From HRBIN12 sp035762085 (GTDB lineage Bacteria > Actinomycetota > UBA4738 > HRBIN12), in NCBI GenBank assembly GCA_035762085.1, contig DASTPT010000056.1:1-50749 (forward strand): a DNA stretch of 50,749 nucleotides, in the 5' to 3' direction. Under the pieces are notes generated by a model. The model saw only the letters and a list, made by a program, of their open reading frames with translations. It ran no database searches and was not told the DNA's origin. A program made the translations under genes and the position numbers. Positions within the stretch are counted from its first letter, which is position 1. Each line of letters begins with the position of its first letter. Below, one piece after another: positions 33,909 to 41,791 of the stretch.

Positions 33909-34391
33909 TCAGCACAGGAACGGCTCCCACTCGGGCTCGAGCCGTCCGATCGACAGCCGGAACCCGTCCGCGGGGGCAGACGGGTGACGGGCGAGCCGTA
34001 GCCCGGCGTCCTCCGGCCGGCGGTTCTCCTTCCGCGAGTTGCACCGACGGCACGCGGCAACGACGTTCTCCCACGTGTGGAGCCCGCCCTTGGATCGGGG
34101 CACGACGTGGTCGAGGTTCTCGGCCGGCGCGCCGCAGTACTGGCACGACCAGTCGTCGCGCGCGAACACGGCTCGGCGCGTGAGCGGGGCCTGCGCCCGG
34201 TACGGCACCTTCACGAAGTAGCGCAGCCGTACGACCGATGGCGCCTCGATCGCCTCACGCTCGGAGTGGAAGACGAGCCCGTTCGCGACGATCACCTCGG
34301 CCTTGTCCTTGAGGACGAGCACGACCGCCCTCCGCGCGGTCACGACCGCGAGAGGTTGGTGCGACGCGTTCAGCACGAGCGCTCTTCCCAT
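33909..34391 (-). CDS. HNH endonuclease domain protein
   Basis: 160 aa. The zinc-finger HNH core is C83xxC86 (CQYC), D94-H95 in NLDHVVPRSKGG, N109, and C114xxC117 (CRRCN). An N-terminal domain of about 70 aa (VLNASHQPLAVVTARRAVVLV) is shared by a common family of stand-alone actinobacterial HNH proteins. No restriction-modification or phage genes are adjacent; role unknown. A minus-strand TAGACT box (34410-34405) lies 13 bases before the ATG. Confidence 0.9.
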   Translation of the reverse strand: MGRALVLNASHQPLAVVTARRAVVLVLKDKAEVIVANGLVFHSEREAIEAPSVVRLRYFVKVPYRAQAPLTRRAVFARDDWSCQYCGAPAENLDHVVPRSKGGLHTWENVVAACRRCNSRKENRRPEDAGLRLARHPSAPADGFRLSIGRLEPEWEPFLC

Positions 34392-34404
34392 TGCGGGTGC
34401 AGCG

Positions 34405-34410
34405 AGTCTA
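34405..34410 (-). promoter_or_regulatory. Candidate -10 box of the HNH gene
   Basis: TAGACT on the minus strand, 13 bases before the ATG at 34391, the same hexamer as at trpC and the RecB-like gene. The -35 is not clear. Confidence 0.3.
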
Positions 34411-34447
34411 GCGCACGCGTGTTTCCGGCCGAGGGTGCTTGAACCGG

Positions 34448-34542
34448 GCGGATCCCAGGGTTGTAATCCGCGGGAAGGCGGCGGTACCACCGCCCAGAGT
34501 CGGACGCCTGAAGTAGCGAAAAAGGGGCCGCGCGGGGCGTCC
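34448..34542. other. Three consecutive hairpins in the HNH-moxR gap
   Basis: The 500-bp gap 34392-34897 has no convincing gene. It holds three perfect stems in a row: GCGGAT/ATCCGC (34448-34453 with 34466-34471), GGCGGT/ACCGCC (34480-34485 with 34489-34494) and GGACGCC/GGCGTCC (34502-34508 with 34536-34542). The third has a 27-base loop containing an A-run, unusual in this DNA. It could be a structured leader of the moxR operon or a small RNA. Chance pairing in GC-rich sequence is not excluded. The rest of the gap shows nothing clear. Confidence 0.35.
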
Positions 34543-34893
34543 AGCAGCTCGAGGTGTGGGCCGTCGCCTTCGCATCCCGGGAACCGGCGGGGACGGGTCC
34601 GAGATCGCGTGCCGCCCGTGGGCGCTCGGGCCTCGGTCGAGGGACGCTGGAAGCCCGTCACGAACGGACGGACGAGCGGCATAGAGCGGTCGTGGGTGCC
34701 CAACGCCTCCCCTCGCATGGCCGATACCGCTGACGCGGAGGAAACGGGTGGATGCCGACCGGGACGGAGCCGACGCCGATCGGCGGCCGGAGAGGACCGA
34801 GGTCGGCCACGGGTCCGCGTCGGTCGCTGCGTCACGCCAGTTGACCCTGGACGGCGGTGGGAACCTCGGGGTTCCGTCACACGTACACCTCGG

Positions 34894-34899
34894 TAAGAT
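34894..34899 (+). promoter_or_regulatory. Candidate -10 box at the moxR start
   Basis: TAAGAT at 34894-34899 overlaps the ATG chosen for moxR. If it is the true -10, transcription starts near 34906 and translation would begin at the GTG at 34931, which has GGAGGTGG just before it. Confidence 0.3.
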
Positions 34900-35905
34900 G
34901 AGGTTCCGCGAGCAGGGGCTGGAGGTGGGGGTGGAGGCACGGGAGTCGACCCTCGACTGGCGCGGCTTCGCCGAACGCTTCCGCACCATCGAGGAGAACG
35001 TCGAGAAGGTCGTCCAGGGCAAGCACCGCGAGATCCGCCTCGCCCTGGCGGCCCTCATGGCCGAGGGGCACATCCTGATCGAGGACGTGCCCGGCGTCGG
35101 CAAGACGATGCTCGCGAAGGCGATCGCGCGGTCGATCGACTGCTCGTTCCGCCGGATCCAGTTCACGCCGGACCTGCTCCCGACCGACGTGACGGGCGTC
35201 AACGTCTTCAACCAGGAGCGGGGCGACTTCGAGTTCAAGCCCGGCGCGATCTTCGCCAACATCGTCCTCGGCGACGAGATCAACCGGGCGAGCCCCAAGA
35301 CGCAGTCCGCCCTCCTGGAGTCGATGGAGGAGCACCAGGTCACGGTCGACACCGAGACCTACCGGCTCGGCGTCCCGTTCATGGTCCTCGCCACGCAGAA
35401 CCCGATCGAGCACGAGGGCACGTACCCACTGCCCGAGGCCCAGCTGGACCGGTTCATGATGCGCCTGGGGATCGGCTATCCGTCGGCCGACGTCGAGGCA
35501 GAGATCCTCGCCACGCACGGTGTGCGCTCGACCCTCCCGGACATCGGGGCGGTCACCGACGCGCTCGAGGTGCGCGAGATGATCGAGCGGGCGCGGGAGG
35601 TGCACGTCTCGGCCGACGTCCGCCGCTACATCGTCGACTTCGTCGAGGCCACACGGCGCCACGCGGACCTCTACCTGGGCGCGAGTCCCCGAGCCTCGAT
35701 CATGCTCCTGCGCGCGGCACGGTCGATGGCGGCCGCGGAGGAACGTGACTACGTCATCCCCGACGACGTGAAGGGGCTCGTCCTCCCGGTGCTCTCGCAC
35801 CGGGTGATCGTGACCGCCGACGCCGTCATGGGCGGCAAGACCTCCGCGATGGTGCTGCAGGAGCTCCTCGCCGACGTCCCCGTCCCCGTCGCCGGGTCGG
35901 CCTGA
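34898..35905 (+). CDS. moxR: MoxR-family AAA+ ATPase
   Basis: About 335 aa. Walker A GVGKTM (K69), Walker B LGDEINRASPKTQSALLE, sensor ATQNPIEHEGTYPLPEAQLDRF. MoxR ATPases act as chaperones for partner proteins and regularly precede DUF58 and transglutaminase genes, as here, where the DUF58 start follows the stop by one base. The start is uncertain: ATG 34898 lacks a ribosome site, while GTG 34931 has one. Confidence 0.93.
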   Translation: MRFREQGLEVGVEARESTLDWRGFAERFRTIEENVEKVVQGKHREIRLALAALMAEGHILIEDVPGVGKTMLAKAIARSIDCSFRRIQFTPDLLPTDVTGVNVFNQERGDFEFKPGAIFANIVLGDEINRASPKTQSALLESMEEHQVTVDTETYRLGVPFMVLATQNPIEHEGTYPLPEAQLDRFMMRLGIGYPSADVEAEILATHGVRSTLPDIGAVTDALEVREMIERAREVHVSADVRRYIVDFVEATRRHADLYLGASPRASIMLLRAARSMAAAEERDYVIPDDVKGLVLPVLSHRVIVTADAVMGGKTSAMVLQELLADVPVPVAGSA

Positions 35906-35906
35906 C

Positions 35907-37136
35907 GTGCCCTCGGGCCGCGGCGTCCTCGTGTTCGCCGCCGGCCTCACCCTGTGGGCCCTCGCGCGGATCACCGGCTCGGCGACGATCCACATGGTCG
36001 CCGTCGGCCTCGTGGTCCTCCCGTTCGCCGCCGCACTGTTCGCGCGGTGGGGGCGCCTGCGTCTGCGGGTCCGTCGCCGGCTCTCCGACGCCCGGGTGCG
36101 GCCGGGCCAGCGGGTCACGATCGACCTGGAGGTCGAGAACCAGTCCCCCGTCCCGTCCTCGTTCCTCCTCCTCGAGGACCACGTGCCGCAGGCGCTCGGC
36201 CGCTCGGCGCGGCTCGTGATCGCCGGCATGCGGGCGCGGGGCACGCAGCACGTCTCGTACACGCTCACGCCGCAGCGGCGCGGCCGGTACGCGCTCGGGC
36301 CGCTCACGGTGGATCTCTCGGATCCCTTCGCGCTCACGAAGGTACGCGTGGAGTTCGACGACCGGGACGAGCTGGTCGTCACGCCCGAGGTCGAGGACCT
36401 CGTCGGCGGGCCGAACTCGCCGTTCGGGATGACGAGCGGGCTCGCGATGGCGCGGAACCTGTTCCGGACCGGCGACGAGTTCTACACGATGCGCCCGTAC
36501 GTCACCGGCGACGACCTGCGCCGGATCCACTGGCCGAGCGTGGCCCGCAGCGGCGAGCTGATGATCCGCCAGGACGAGTCCACGCGGCGCTCGACCGCGG
36601 TCATGTTCGTCGACACGCGCGAGGCCGCGGTCGGCCAGGTCCACACCCCGTCGTTCGAGAAGGCGGTCTCGGCGGCGGCATCGGTGGGCGTCCTGCTCGT
36701 CCGATACGGGTTCACCCTGCGCCTCGCGACCACCCAACTGCCGCCGCAGCGCGTGACCGAGGAGCTGCTGCTCGACACGCTGGCCGGCGTCTCGCATCAC
36801 ACGGCGCGCTCGCTCTCCGCCGGGCTCGGGCGGCTGCGCATCGCCGCGGCCGCCGACACGACGCTGGTGGTCGTCTCGGCGCCGCCGTCGCCAACCGAGC
36901 TCTCGTCCCTCGTGCAGGCCGGCACCGTCTTCGGCCCGAAGGTGGCCGTCCTCGTGCACCCGACCGATCCCAACACCCTGCCGCCCGAGCGGCGCGAGCA
37001 GCTGGAGGGCCGCGCCACGCAGGCGCAGCGCTCGCTCTCCCGCTCCGGGTGGGAGGTCGTCGTCCTGACCCCGACCGGAAGGTTGGCCGATCTGTGGCAC
37101 GCACCGAAGACCCAACCGCTCGTGCACAGCGTCTGA
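35907..37136 (+). CDS. DUF58-domain protein
   Basis: 409 aa. Two N-terminal membrane helices (VLVFAAGLTLWALARI; MVAVGLVVLPFAAALF), a beta-rich region, then the DUF58 motif RTGDEFYTMRPYVTGDDLRRIHWPSVARSGELMIRQ (partly quoted: DDLRRIHWPSVAR) leading into a von Willebrand-A-like domain with VMFVDTRE. Standard partner of MoxR; role in envelope or stress functions is inferred from context. GTG start. Confidence 0.92.
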   Translation: MPSGRGVLVFAAGLTLWALARITGSATIHMVAVGLVVLPFAAALFARWGRLRLRVRRRLSDARVRPGQRVTIDLEVENQSPVPSSFLLLEDHVPQALGRSARLVIAGMRARGTQHVSYTLTPQRRGRYALGPLTVDLSDPFALTKVRVEFDDRDELVVTPEVEDLVGGPNSPFGMTSGLAMARNLFRTGDEFYTMRPYVTGDDLRRIHWPSVARSGELMIRQDESTRRSTAVMFVDTREAAVGQVHTPSFEKAVSAAASVGVLLVRYGFTLRLATTQLPPQRVTEELLLDTLAGVSHHTARSLSAGLGRLRIAAAADTTLVVVSAPPSPTELSSLVQAGTVFGPKVAVLVHPTDPNTLPPERREQLEGRATQAQRSLSRSGWEVVVLTPTGRLADLWHAPKTQPLVHSV

Positions 37137-39394
37137 TCCCGCTCGCGACGGTCGGCGCGCTCGCGTTCGCCACCGCGCTCGCGTTCGGGCGGGTGTTCGC
37201 CGGACGCGCGCCGACACTGCGGCTGATCGTGGCCGCGCTCATGGCGGTGGCGATCGGATGGGCGACGACGCGGCGAGGGCTGCTCGTGGCCACGGTCGCG
37301 AGCCTGGTGGGTCTGGCGCTCGCGCTCACCTGGTTCGTGTTCCCACAGACCGCCTGGTACGGGCTGCCGAGCATCCGGACCCTGCGGGCGATCGGGCGCT
37401 CGCTCGAGTTCGTCGGGCAGCAGACCCGCACAGAGGTCTCCCCCGCGCCGCCGCTGCCGCCGTTGATGCTGGCCGCGATGACCGCGGTGTGGGCGGCCTC
37501 CTCCTCCGCCTACACGCTGGCGGTGCGCGCCGGCAGCCCGATCCTCGCCGTGTTGCCGCCGGTCGCGCTCGTGGCGTTCGCCGACGTGGTGCTCGAGGAC
37601 GGAGTGCGTCCGATCTACGCGGCGACGTTCCTGCTCGCGGCCCTCGCGGTGGTGTTCACGGACGGGCTCCGGCGGATCCGCCAGTGGGGCCCGGTGTGGT
37701 CCGGCGCGTACCGGGACCACACGCTTCGCTCCGCCGCCGGCCGGGGCGTGCGCCGGGTCACGCTCGTCGCCCTCGGGGCAGCGTTGCTCGTCCCCGGGCT
37801 CCTGCCCGGGTTCCGCTCGGACCCGCTGATCGACCTGACCGGCGGCGGTGGCGGGATCGGCGACGACCCGTTCGCGTCGATCCACGCCTCCCTGAACCGC
37901 GAGGAGGCCGTCGAGGTGTTCCGCGTCAGCACGGACAGCGGCAAAGCCTCGTACTGGCGGCTCCTGACGCTCGACGAGTTCGACGGCTCGGAATGGAAGG
38001 TCAGCGACCCGGGCCTCGGCGCGGCCGTCACCCATCCGGTCCCCGCGACGCTCCCGGTCGAGGTCCCCGCGGGTGCGGAGCGCCTGGACCAGGAGATCAC
38101 CGTCGTTGGCTACGCGGACCGGTGGGTCCCGATGGCGTACCCGGCCGAGAGGGTCGACGTTCCCGCCGACGTCGTCGAGTACGACGAGCCGCTCGGGATC
38201 GCCCGCGTCCCCGACCCGCTCCGGGCCGGGCAGACGTACCGCGTCTCGTCGTACCGTGTCCTGCCCTCTCCGAAGGAGCTCGACCCGGTGACCTTCGAAG
38301 ACGCGTCCGAGTACGGCGACCTCACGTTCCTGCCCGACGACGTCCCCAACCGGGTCCGCGAGATCGCCGCCGAGTGGACCGCCGACGAGCGGACCCCGTA
38401 CCGGCGCGTGCTCGCGGTCCAGGAGCACCTCCGGAGCGCGCCGTTCGAGTACGACCCCACGATCGAGCCGGATCCCGGGGCCGACGCGATCGTCGAGTTC
38501 CTCGACGAGAGGCGGACCGGCTTCTGCCAGCAGTTCGCGACGTCGATGGCGGTGCTCGTGCGCTCGCTCGGGATCCCGGCCAGGATCGGGTACGGCTACA
38601 AGCAGGGCGACGACCTCGGCGGCACGTGGGTGGTCGACTCCCACGACCTCCACACGTGGGTCGAGGTGCTGTTCCCGGGCTACGGGTGGCTGGCCTTCGA
38701 TCCCACACCGGGCGTGTCGCCGAGTCCGCTGATCGAGGAGGGCACGTACCTGGACACCGTCGCTGCCGCCAGGACGCCCGTCGACATCGGAGGCGGGCCG
38801 GGCCGCCCGGATGAGGAGACGACGCCCATCGATCCGGGTCAGCTCCCTCCGCAGCTCCGGCGTATCGAGGAGGTCGACGCCGAGCGCCCGCGCGGCCCCG
38901 GTTTCCGCGACCCCAACTTCCCCGCCGGGCTGTTCGCGTCGCCGGCCGCGGGGCCTCGGGAGCCCGGTTACTCGATCCCGTACGGCCTGCTGCTCACGAT
39001 CGTCCTCGTGGCGTTCGGGGCGTTCGTGGTCCTCGTGCCGATCGTGAAGACGGTGTGGCGGTACCGTGCGCTCCACCGGCGCTGGCACCCGCGCGAGGCC
39101 GTGCTCGCCGCGTACCGGGTGTTCGACGGCGAGGCCGCCGACCTCGGCCTCGGCCGGCGGACCGGCGAGACGCTCGCGGAGTATCAGGAGCGGATCGCCT
39201 CGACCGTCCGCTTCGGCGACGGGCACCTGGCCGCGCTCACGACGGCGGCGATGCGCGCCGCCTACTCCTCGGACGCGCCCGATCCCGACGACGCGCGGGC
39301 GGCGGCGAGGTCGGCGCACACCGCGATCCGGGACATGCGGCGGAGCACGGGGATCGTCCGACGCGTGACGGGGATCTATCGGCCAGGCATGTGA
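37094..39394 (+). CDS. Membrane transglutaminase-like protein (TgpA type)
   Basis: 766 aa. A cluster of N-terminal membrane helices, a large outside domain with the transglutaminase core, and one C-terminal helix followed by a DUF4129-like tail. The papain-like triad is Cys478 (TGFCQQF), His520 (DLHTWVEV) and Asp536 (FDPTPG). Third gene of the moxR-DUF58-transglutaminase operon, overlapping DUF58 by 43 bases at a GTG start. It probably acts on peptides or wall-linked proteins outside the membrane; the substrate is unknown. Confidence 0.9.
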   Translation: MARTEDPTARAQRLIPLATVGALAFATALAFGRVFAGRAPTLRLIVAALMAVAIGWATTRRGLLVATVASLVGLALALTWFVFPQTAWYGLPSIRTLRAIGRSLEFVGQQTRTEVSPAPPLPPLMLAAMTAVWAASSSAYTLAVRAGSPILAVLPPVALVAFADVVLEDGVRPIYAATFLLAALAVVFTDGLRRIRQWGPVWSGAYRDHTLRSAAGRGVRRVTLVALGAALLVPGLLPGFRSDPLIDLTGGGGGIGDDPFASIHASLNREEAVEVFRVSTDSGKASYWRLLTLDEFDGSEWKVSDPGLGAAVTHPVPATLPVEVPAGAERLDQEITVVGYADRWVPMAYPAERVDVPADVVEYDEPLGIARVPDPLRAGQTYRVSSYRVLPSPKELDPVTFEDASEYGDLTFLPDDVPNRVREIAAEWTADERTPYRRVLAVQEHLRSAPFEYDPTIEPDPGADAIVEFLDERRTGFCQQFATSMAVLVRSLGIPARIGYGYKQGDDLGGTWVVDSHDLHTWVEVLFPGYGWLAFDPTPGVSPSPLIEEGTYLDTVAAARTPVDIGGGPGRPDEETTPIDPGQLPPQLRRIEEVDAERPRGPGFRDPNFPAGLFASPAAGPREPGYSIPYGLLLTIVLVAFGAFVVLVPIVKTVWRYRALHRRWHPREAVLAAYRVFDGEAADLGLGRRTGETLAEYQERIASTVRFGDGHLAALTTAAMRAAYSSDAPDPDDARAAARSAHTAIRDMRRSTGIVRRVTGIYRPGM

Positions 39395-39401
39395 GGCCGG
39401 C

Positions 39402-39884
39402 CTACGTGCCGGTCTGCGCGTGGGCCGCGGCCTCGCGCAGGGCCCGGACGAATCGGTCGCGGTCCTCCTTGAACTGTCCGACCTTCGAGTCCACGCCCGT
39501 GGCGATCTCGTCGATCGCGACGAAGAACGCGAGCTGTCCCTCGCGGAGGGCGTCGAGGACCTCGCCGTCGCGCCGGCAGATCTTGAAGATGCTCTGCCCG
39601 TCGGTCACGAGCTTGACCTCGGACAGGTGCCGGTCCAGCGACGCGCGCCGGTTCAGGTAGTCCCACGCTCGCCGGACGCGCTGGAGCGACATGCCGCCGT
39701 CCAGGAGCGACCGGACGACCTTCAACGCGACGAGATCGCGGAACGAGTAGAGCCGCGCCACCCCGGGCCTGCCCCCCGTGCCCTGCACGGAGGGTTTCAC
39801 GAGACCGATCTGGTCCCAGTACCGGAGTTGCCGCGGTGTGCAGCCCGTGAACTTCGTTGCCTGATGAGTAGTGAACCCCTCCAT
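39402..39884 (-). CDS. MerR-family transcriptional regulator
   Basis: 160 aa. N-terminal winged helix: TTHQATKFTGCTPRQLRYWDQIGLVKPS (partly quoted: CTPRQLRYWDQIGLV), then VARLYSFRDLVALKVVRSLLDGGMSLQRVRRA. The C-terminal effector part (SIFKICRRDGEVLDALREGQLAFF) has no metal-binding cysteines, so the signal is unknown. It converges on the transglutaminase gene with 7 bases between stops. Upstream lies a 23-bp imperfect palindrome that may be its operator. Confidence 0.85.
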   Translation of the reverse strand: MEGFTTHQATKFTGCTPRQLRYWDQIGLVKPSVQGTGGRPGVARLYSFRDLVALKVVRSLLDGGMSLQRVRRAWDYLNRRASLDRHLSEVKLVTDGQSIFKICRRDGEVLDALREGQLAFFVAIDEIATGVDSKVGQFKEDRDRFVRALREAAAHAQTGT

Positions 39885-39974
39885 AGGAACGCGCGCCCTC
39901 CGACGACTCGTCACCTGCCTCGATCTCTTCGCGTCCGTCAGCGGATCGAGGGAAGGCTCGAGTTCCTGTTGACG

Positions 39975-39997
39975 GTCACGTCCCCGGGGAAGGTGAC
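39975..39997. promoter_or_regulatory. 23-bp palindrome upstream of the MerR-family gene
   Basis: GTCAC....GTGAC with 9 of 11 base pairs matching about the centre, 91 bp upstream of the regulator's ATG. MerR proteins bind such dyads between promoter elements. A TTGACG lies just beside it (39969-39974, plus strand), but no matching -10 was found. The rest of the 39885-40097 gap shows only a short GC hairpin (40076-40092) after DUF3040. Confidence 0.35.
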
Positions 39998-40097
39998 GTT
40001 GTTGTAGCGCGCGCATGGGTCGCTGGCAAGTGCGCAGGTAGCCTCGCGCCGGGACCGTTGAGTTCGTGAGGGTACCGCGCCGTCGCGGCGCGAACGA

Positions 40098-40466
40098 TCA
40101 CCCCTCGGGGCGTTCGGGCGGACGGAGCCGGCCCGACCACCGTGCGAGGATCGCGGCGATCGAGAACCGCCCCGACTGCTGCATCGCGCGCACCTGATCC
40201 AGCGTGAGTTGCTTCAGGTATCGGTAGATCAGGAGCGACGACGCGAGCATCACGCCGAACCCGACCGCCGCGATCCACAGCGCGACGGGGAACAGCATCA
40301 GCATCACGAACCCCGCGATGAACGCGAGGAACGACCAGCGGATGCGGCTCGCGAGGTGCGCCGACAGCGAGGACCGGCTCACCGTCTCCACGAGACGGGG
40401 GTCCTCCTCGGCCAGACGCTGCTCGATCTCGTCGAGGATCCGCTGCTCGTCGGGCGAAAGGGGCAT
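40098..40466 (-). CDS. DUF3040 membrane protein
   Basis: 122 aa. The N-terminal signature PLSPDEQRILDEIEQRLAEEDPRL is that of DUF3040, an actinobacterial family, followed by two membrane helices (SFLAFIAGFVMLMLFPVALW; VGFGVMLASSLLIY). Function unknown. A TATAAT box lies 30 bases before the ATG, so it is expressed on its own after dinB. Confidence 0.88.
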   Translation of the reverse strand: MPLSPDEQRILDEIEQRLAEEDPRLVETVSRSSLSAHLASRIRWSFLAFIAGFVMLMLFPVALWIAAVGFGVMLASSLLIYRYLKQLTLDQVRAMQQSGRFSIAAILARWSGRLRPPERPEG

Positions 40467-40496
40467 CGTGCTCCGATCGGTCGGGACGGCACCTCG

Positions 40497-40526
40497 ATTA
40501 TAGGGAGGACCGGGCGTCGAACTGAA
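40497..40526 (-). promoter_or_regulatory. Promoter of the DUF3040 gene
   Basis: On the minus strand a perfect TATAAT (40502-40497) stands 18 bases after TTCAGT (40526-40521), giving a leader of about 24 bases before the ATG at 40466. It lies in the gap directly after the dinB stop. Confidence 0.5.
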
Positions 40527-40529
40527 GGG

Positions 40530-41738
40530 TCAAGTCTCGGCATCCGGGACGCGTCCGCCCCGCTCGCGCCCACGGTCGAGGAGGGCGGCCGGCATCGCCG
40601 CGCCCCGGCCGAACCGGCGCTCGATCCGGTCCAGGGCCCGCTCGACGTCCCCCTGGCGCTCGCCGCGGAGCAGCGCGAGCTGCTCCTCCCCGGCCGGGAC
40701 GAGGCCCGTCGCCGCGACGCCGAGGAGCCGAACGCGGCGGCGGGCGCCGGGCAGTCCCCCGTATAGCTCCACGGCCGTCTGGTACAGGTCCGCGCCGACG
40801 TCCGTGGGCGCCGGCAGCGTCCGCGAGCGCGTGAGCGTGGTGAAGTTCGCGAGCCGCACCTTGAGCGTGACCGTGCGCGCCCGGTAGCCGTCCTCGCGGA
40901 GCCGCGCGGCCACCCGATGGCTGAGCGCGAGCGCCTCGCGCAGCACGTCCTCCTCGGCGTCGAGGTCGGCGTCGAAGGTCTCCTCGTGGCTGACGGACTT
41001 CGGCGGCTCGTACGGGACGACCGGCCGGTCGTCCTCGCCGAGCGCCAGGGCGTGGAGGTCGGCCGCGTGCTGCTCGCCGATCAGGCGGGCGAGCACGGTC
41101 GCCGGGGAACGAGCCAGGTCGCCGACGGTCCCGATCCCGAGGCGCCCGAGCGTCTCGGCGGTCTTCTCCCCCACCCCCCACAGCGCCCGGACGGGCAGCG
41201 GCTCGAGGAACGCCGTGACGTCCTCGCGGCGCACGACCACCAGGCCGTCGGGCTTGGCCTGCTTCGAGGCGAGCTTGGCGACGAGCTTGCTCGATCCCAC
41301 GCCGATCGAGCACCGGACGCCGACGCGCTCCAGCACCTCTCGGCGGATCTTCCGGGCGATCTCGGGCGGCTCGCCGAACAGCAGAACGGCGCCGCCGACG
41401 TCGAGGAAGGCCTCGTCGAGCGCGATCGGCTCGACGAGCGGGGTCACGGCCAGCAGGACCTCGCGGAAACGGTTCGAGTGCGCCCGGTAGGACTCGAAGT
41501 CGGGCGGGACGAACACGGCATCCGGGCACAGCCGACGGGCGCGGACGGCCGGCATCGCGTTGCGGACGCCGAAGGTTCGAGCCTCGTAGGACGCCGACAT
41601 CACGACCCCGCGCGATCCGGCGCCGCCCACGACGACCGGCCGCCCGGCGAGCGACGGATCCTTCAGCACCTCGACCGAGGCGTAGAAGGCGTCGAGATCG
41701 ACGTGGAGGATCGGCTCGGCCGGGCGGGGATGGGTCAC
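40530..41738 (-). CDS. dinB: DNA polymerase IV (Y family)
   Basis: About 402 aa translesion polymerase. Catalytic acids are intact: Asp14 in HVDLDAFYASVE and Asp108-Glu109 in ALDEAFLDV; Tyr19 is the likely steric gate. SIGVGSSKLVAKLAS and WGVGEKTAETLGRLGI (helix-hairpin-helix) follow. EQLALL near the end may serve as the beta-clamp motif. It follows dnaE2, where imuB usually stands, but has an active site, unlike ImuB. Start taken at VTHPRPAEPILHVD; a GTG at 41795 would give a GTGA overlap with dnaE2 and 19 more residues. Confidence 0.93.
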   Translation of the reverse strand: MTHPRPAEPILHVDLDAFYASVEVLKDPSLAGRPVVVGGAGSRGVVMSASYEARTFGVRNAMPAVRARRLCPDAVFVPPDFESYRAHSNRFREVLLAVTPLVEPIALDEAFLDVGGAVLLFGEPPEIARKIRREVLERVGVRCSIGVGSSKLVAKLASKQAKPDGLVVVRREDVTAFLEPLPVRALWGVGEKTAETLGRLGIGTVGDLARSPATVLARLIGEQHAADLHALALGEDDRPVVPYEPPKSVSHEETFDADLDAEEDVLREALALSHRVAARLREDGYRARTVTLKVRLANFTTLTRSRTLPAPTDVGADLYQTAVELYGGLPGARRRVRLLGVAATGLVPAGEEQLALLRGERQGDVERALDRIERRFGRGAAMPAALLDRGRERGGRVPDAET

Positions 41739-41791
41739 CGAGCCGGAGCGTACCGCTCGCGCCGCGACCGGGGGCGCCACGGTCCCCGGGC

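Noticed and set aside
34440..34500. Minus-strand TGGTACCGCC resembling a T-box core, and a GGTTCAAGC resembling a tRNA T-loop
   Set aside because: No Stem I or terminator follows, the downstream gene is an HNH nuclease, and neither strand folds into a tRNA cloverleaf with matching acceptor or anticodon stems.
35954..39394. 1146-codon open frame suggesting a DUF58-transglutaminase fusion
   Set aside because: The first 380 codons are a shifted shadow of the DUF58 gene; the transglutaminase gene starts at the GTG at 37094.
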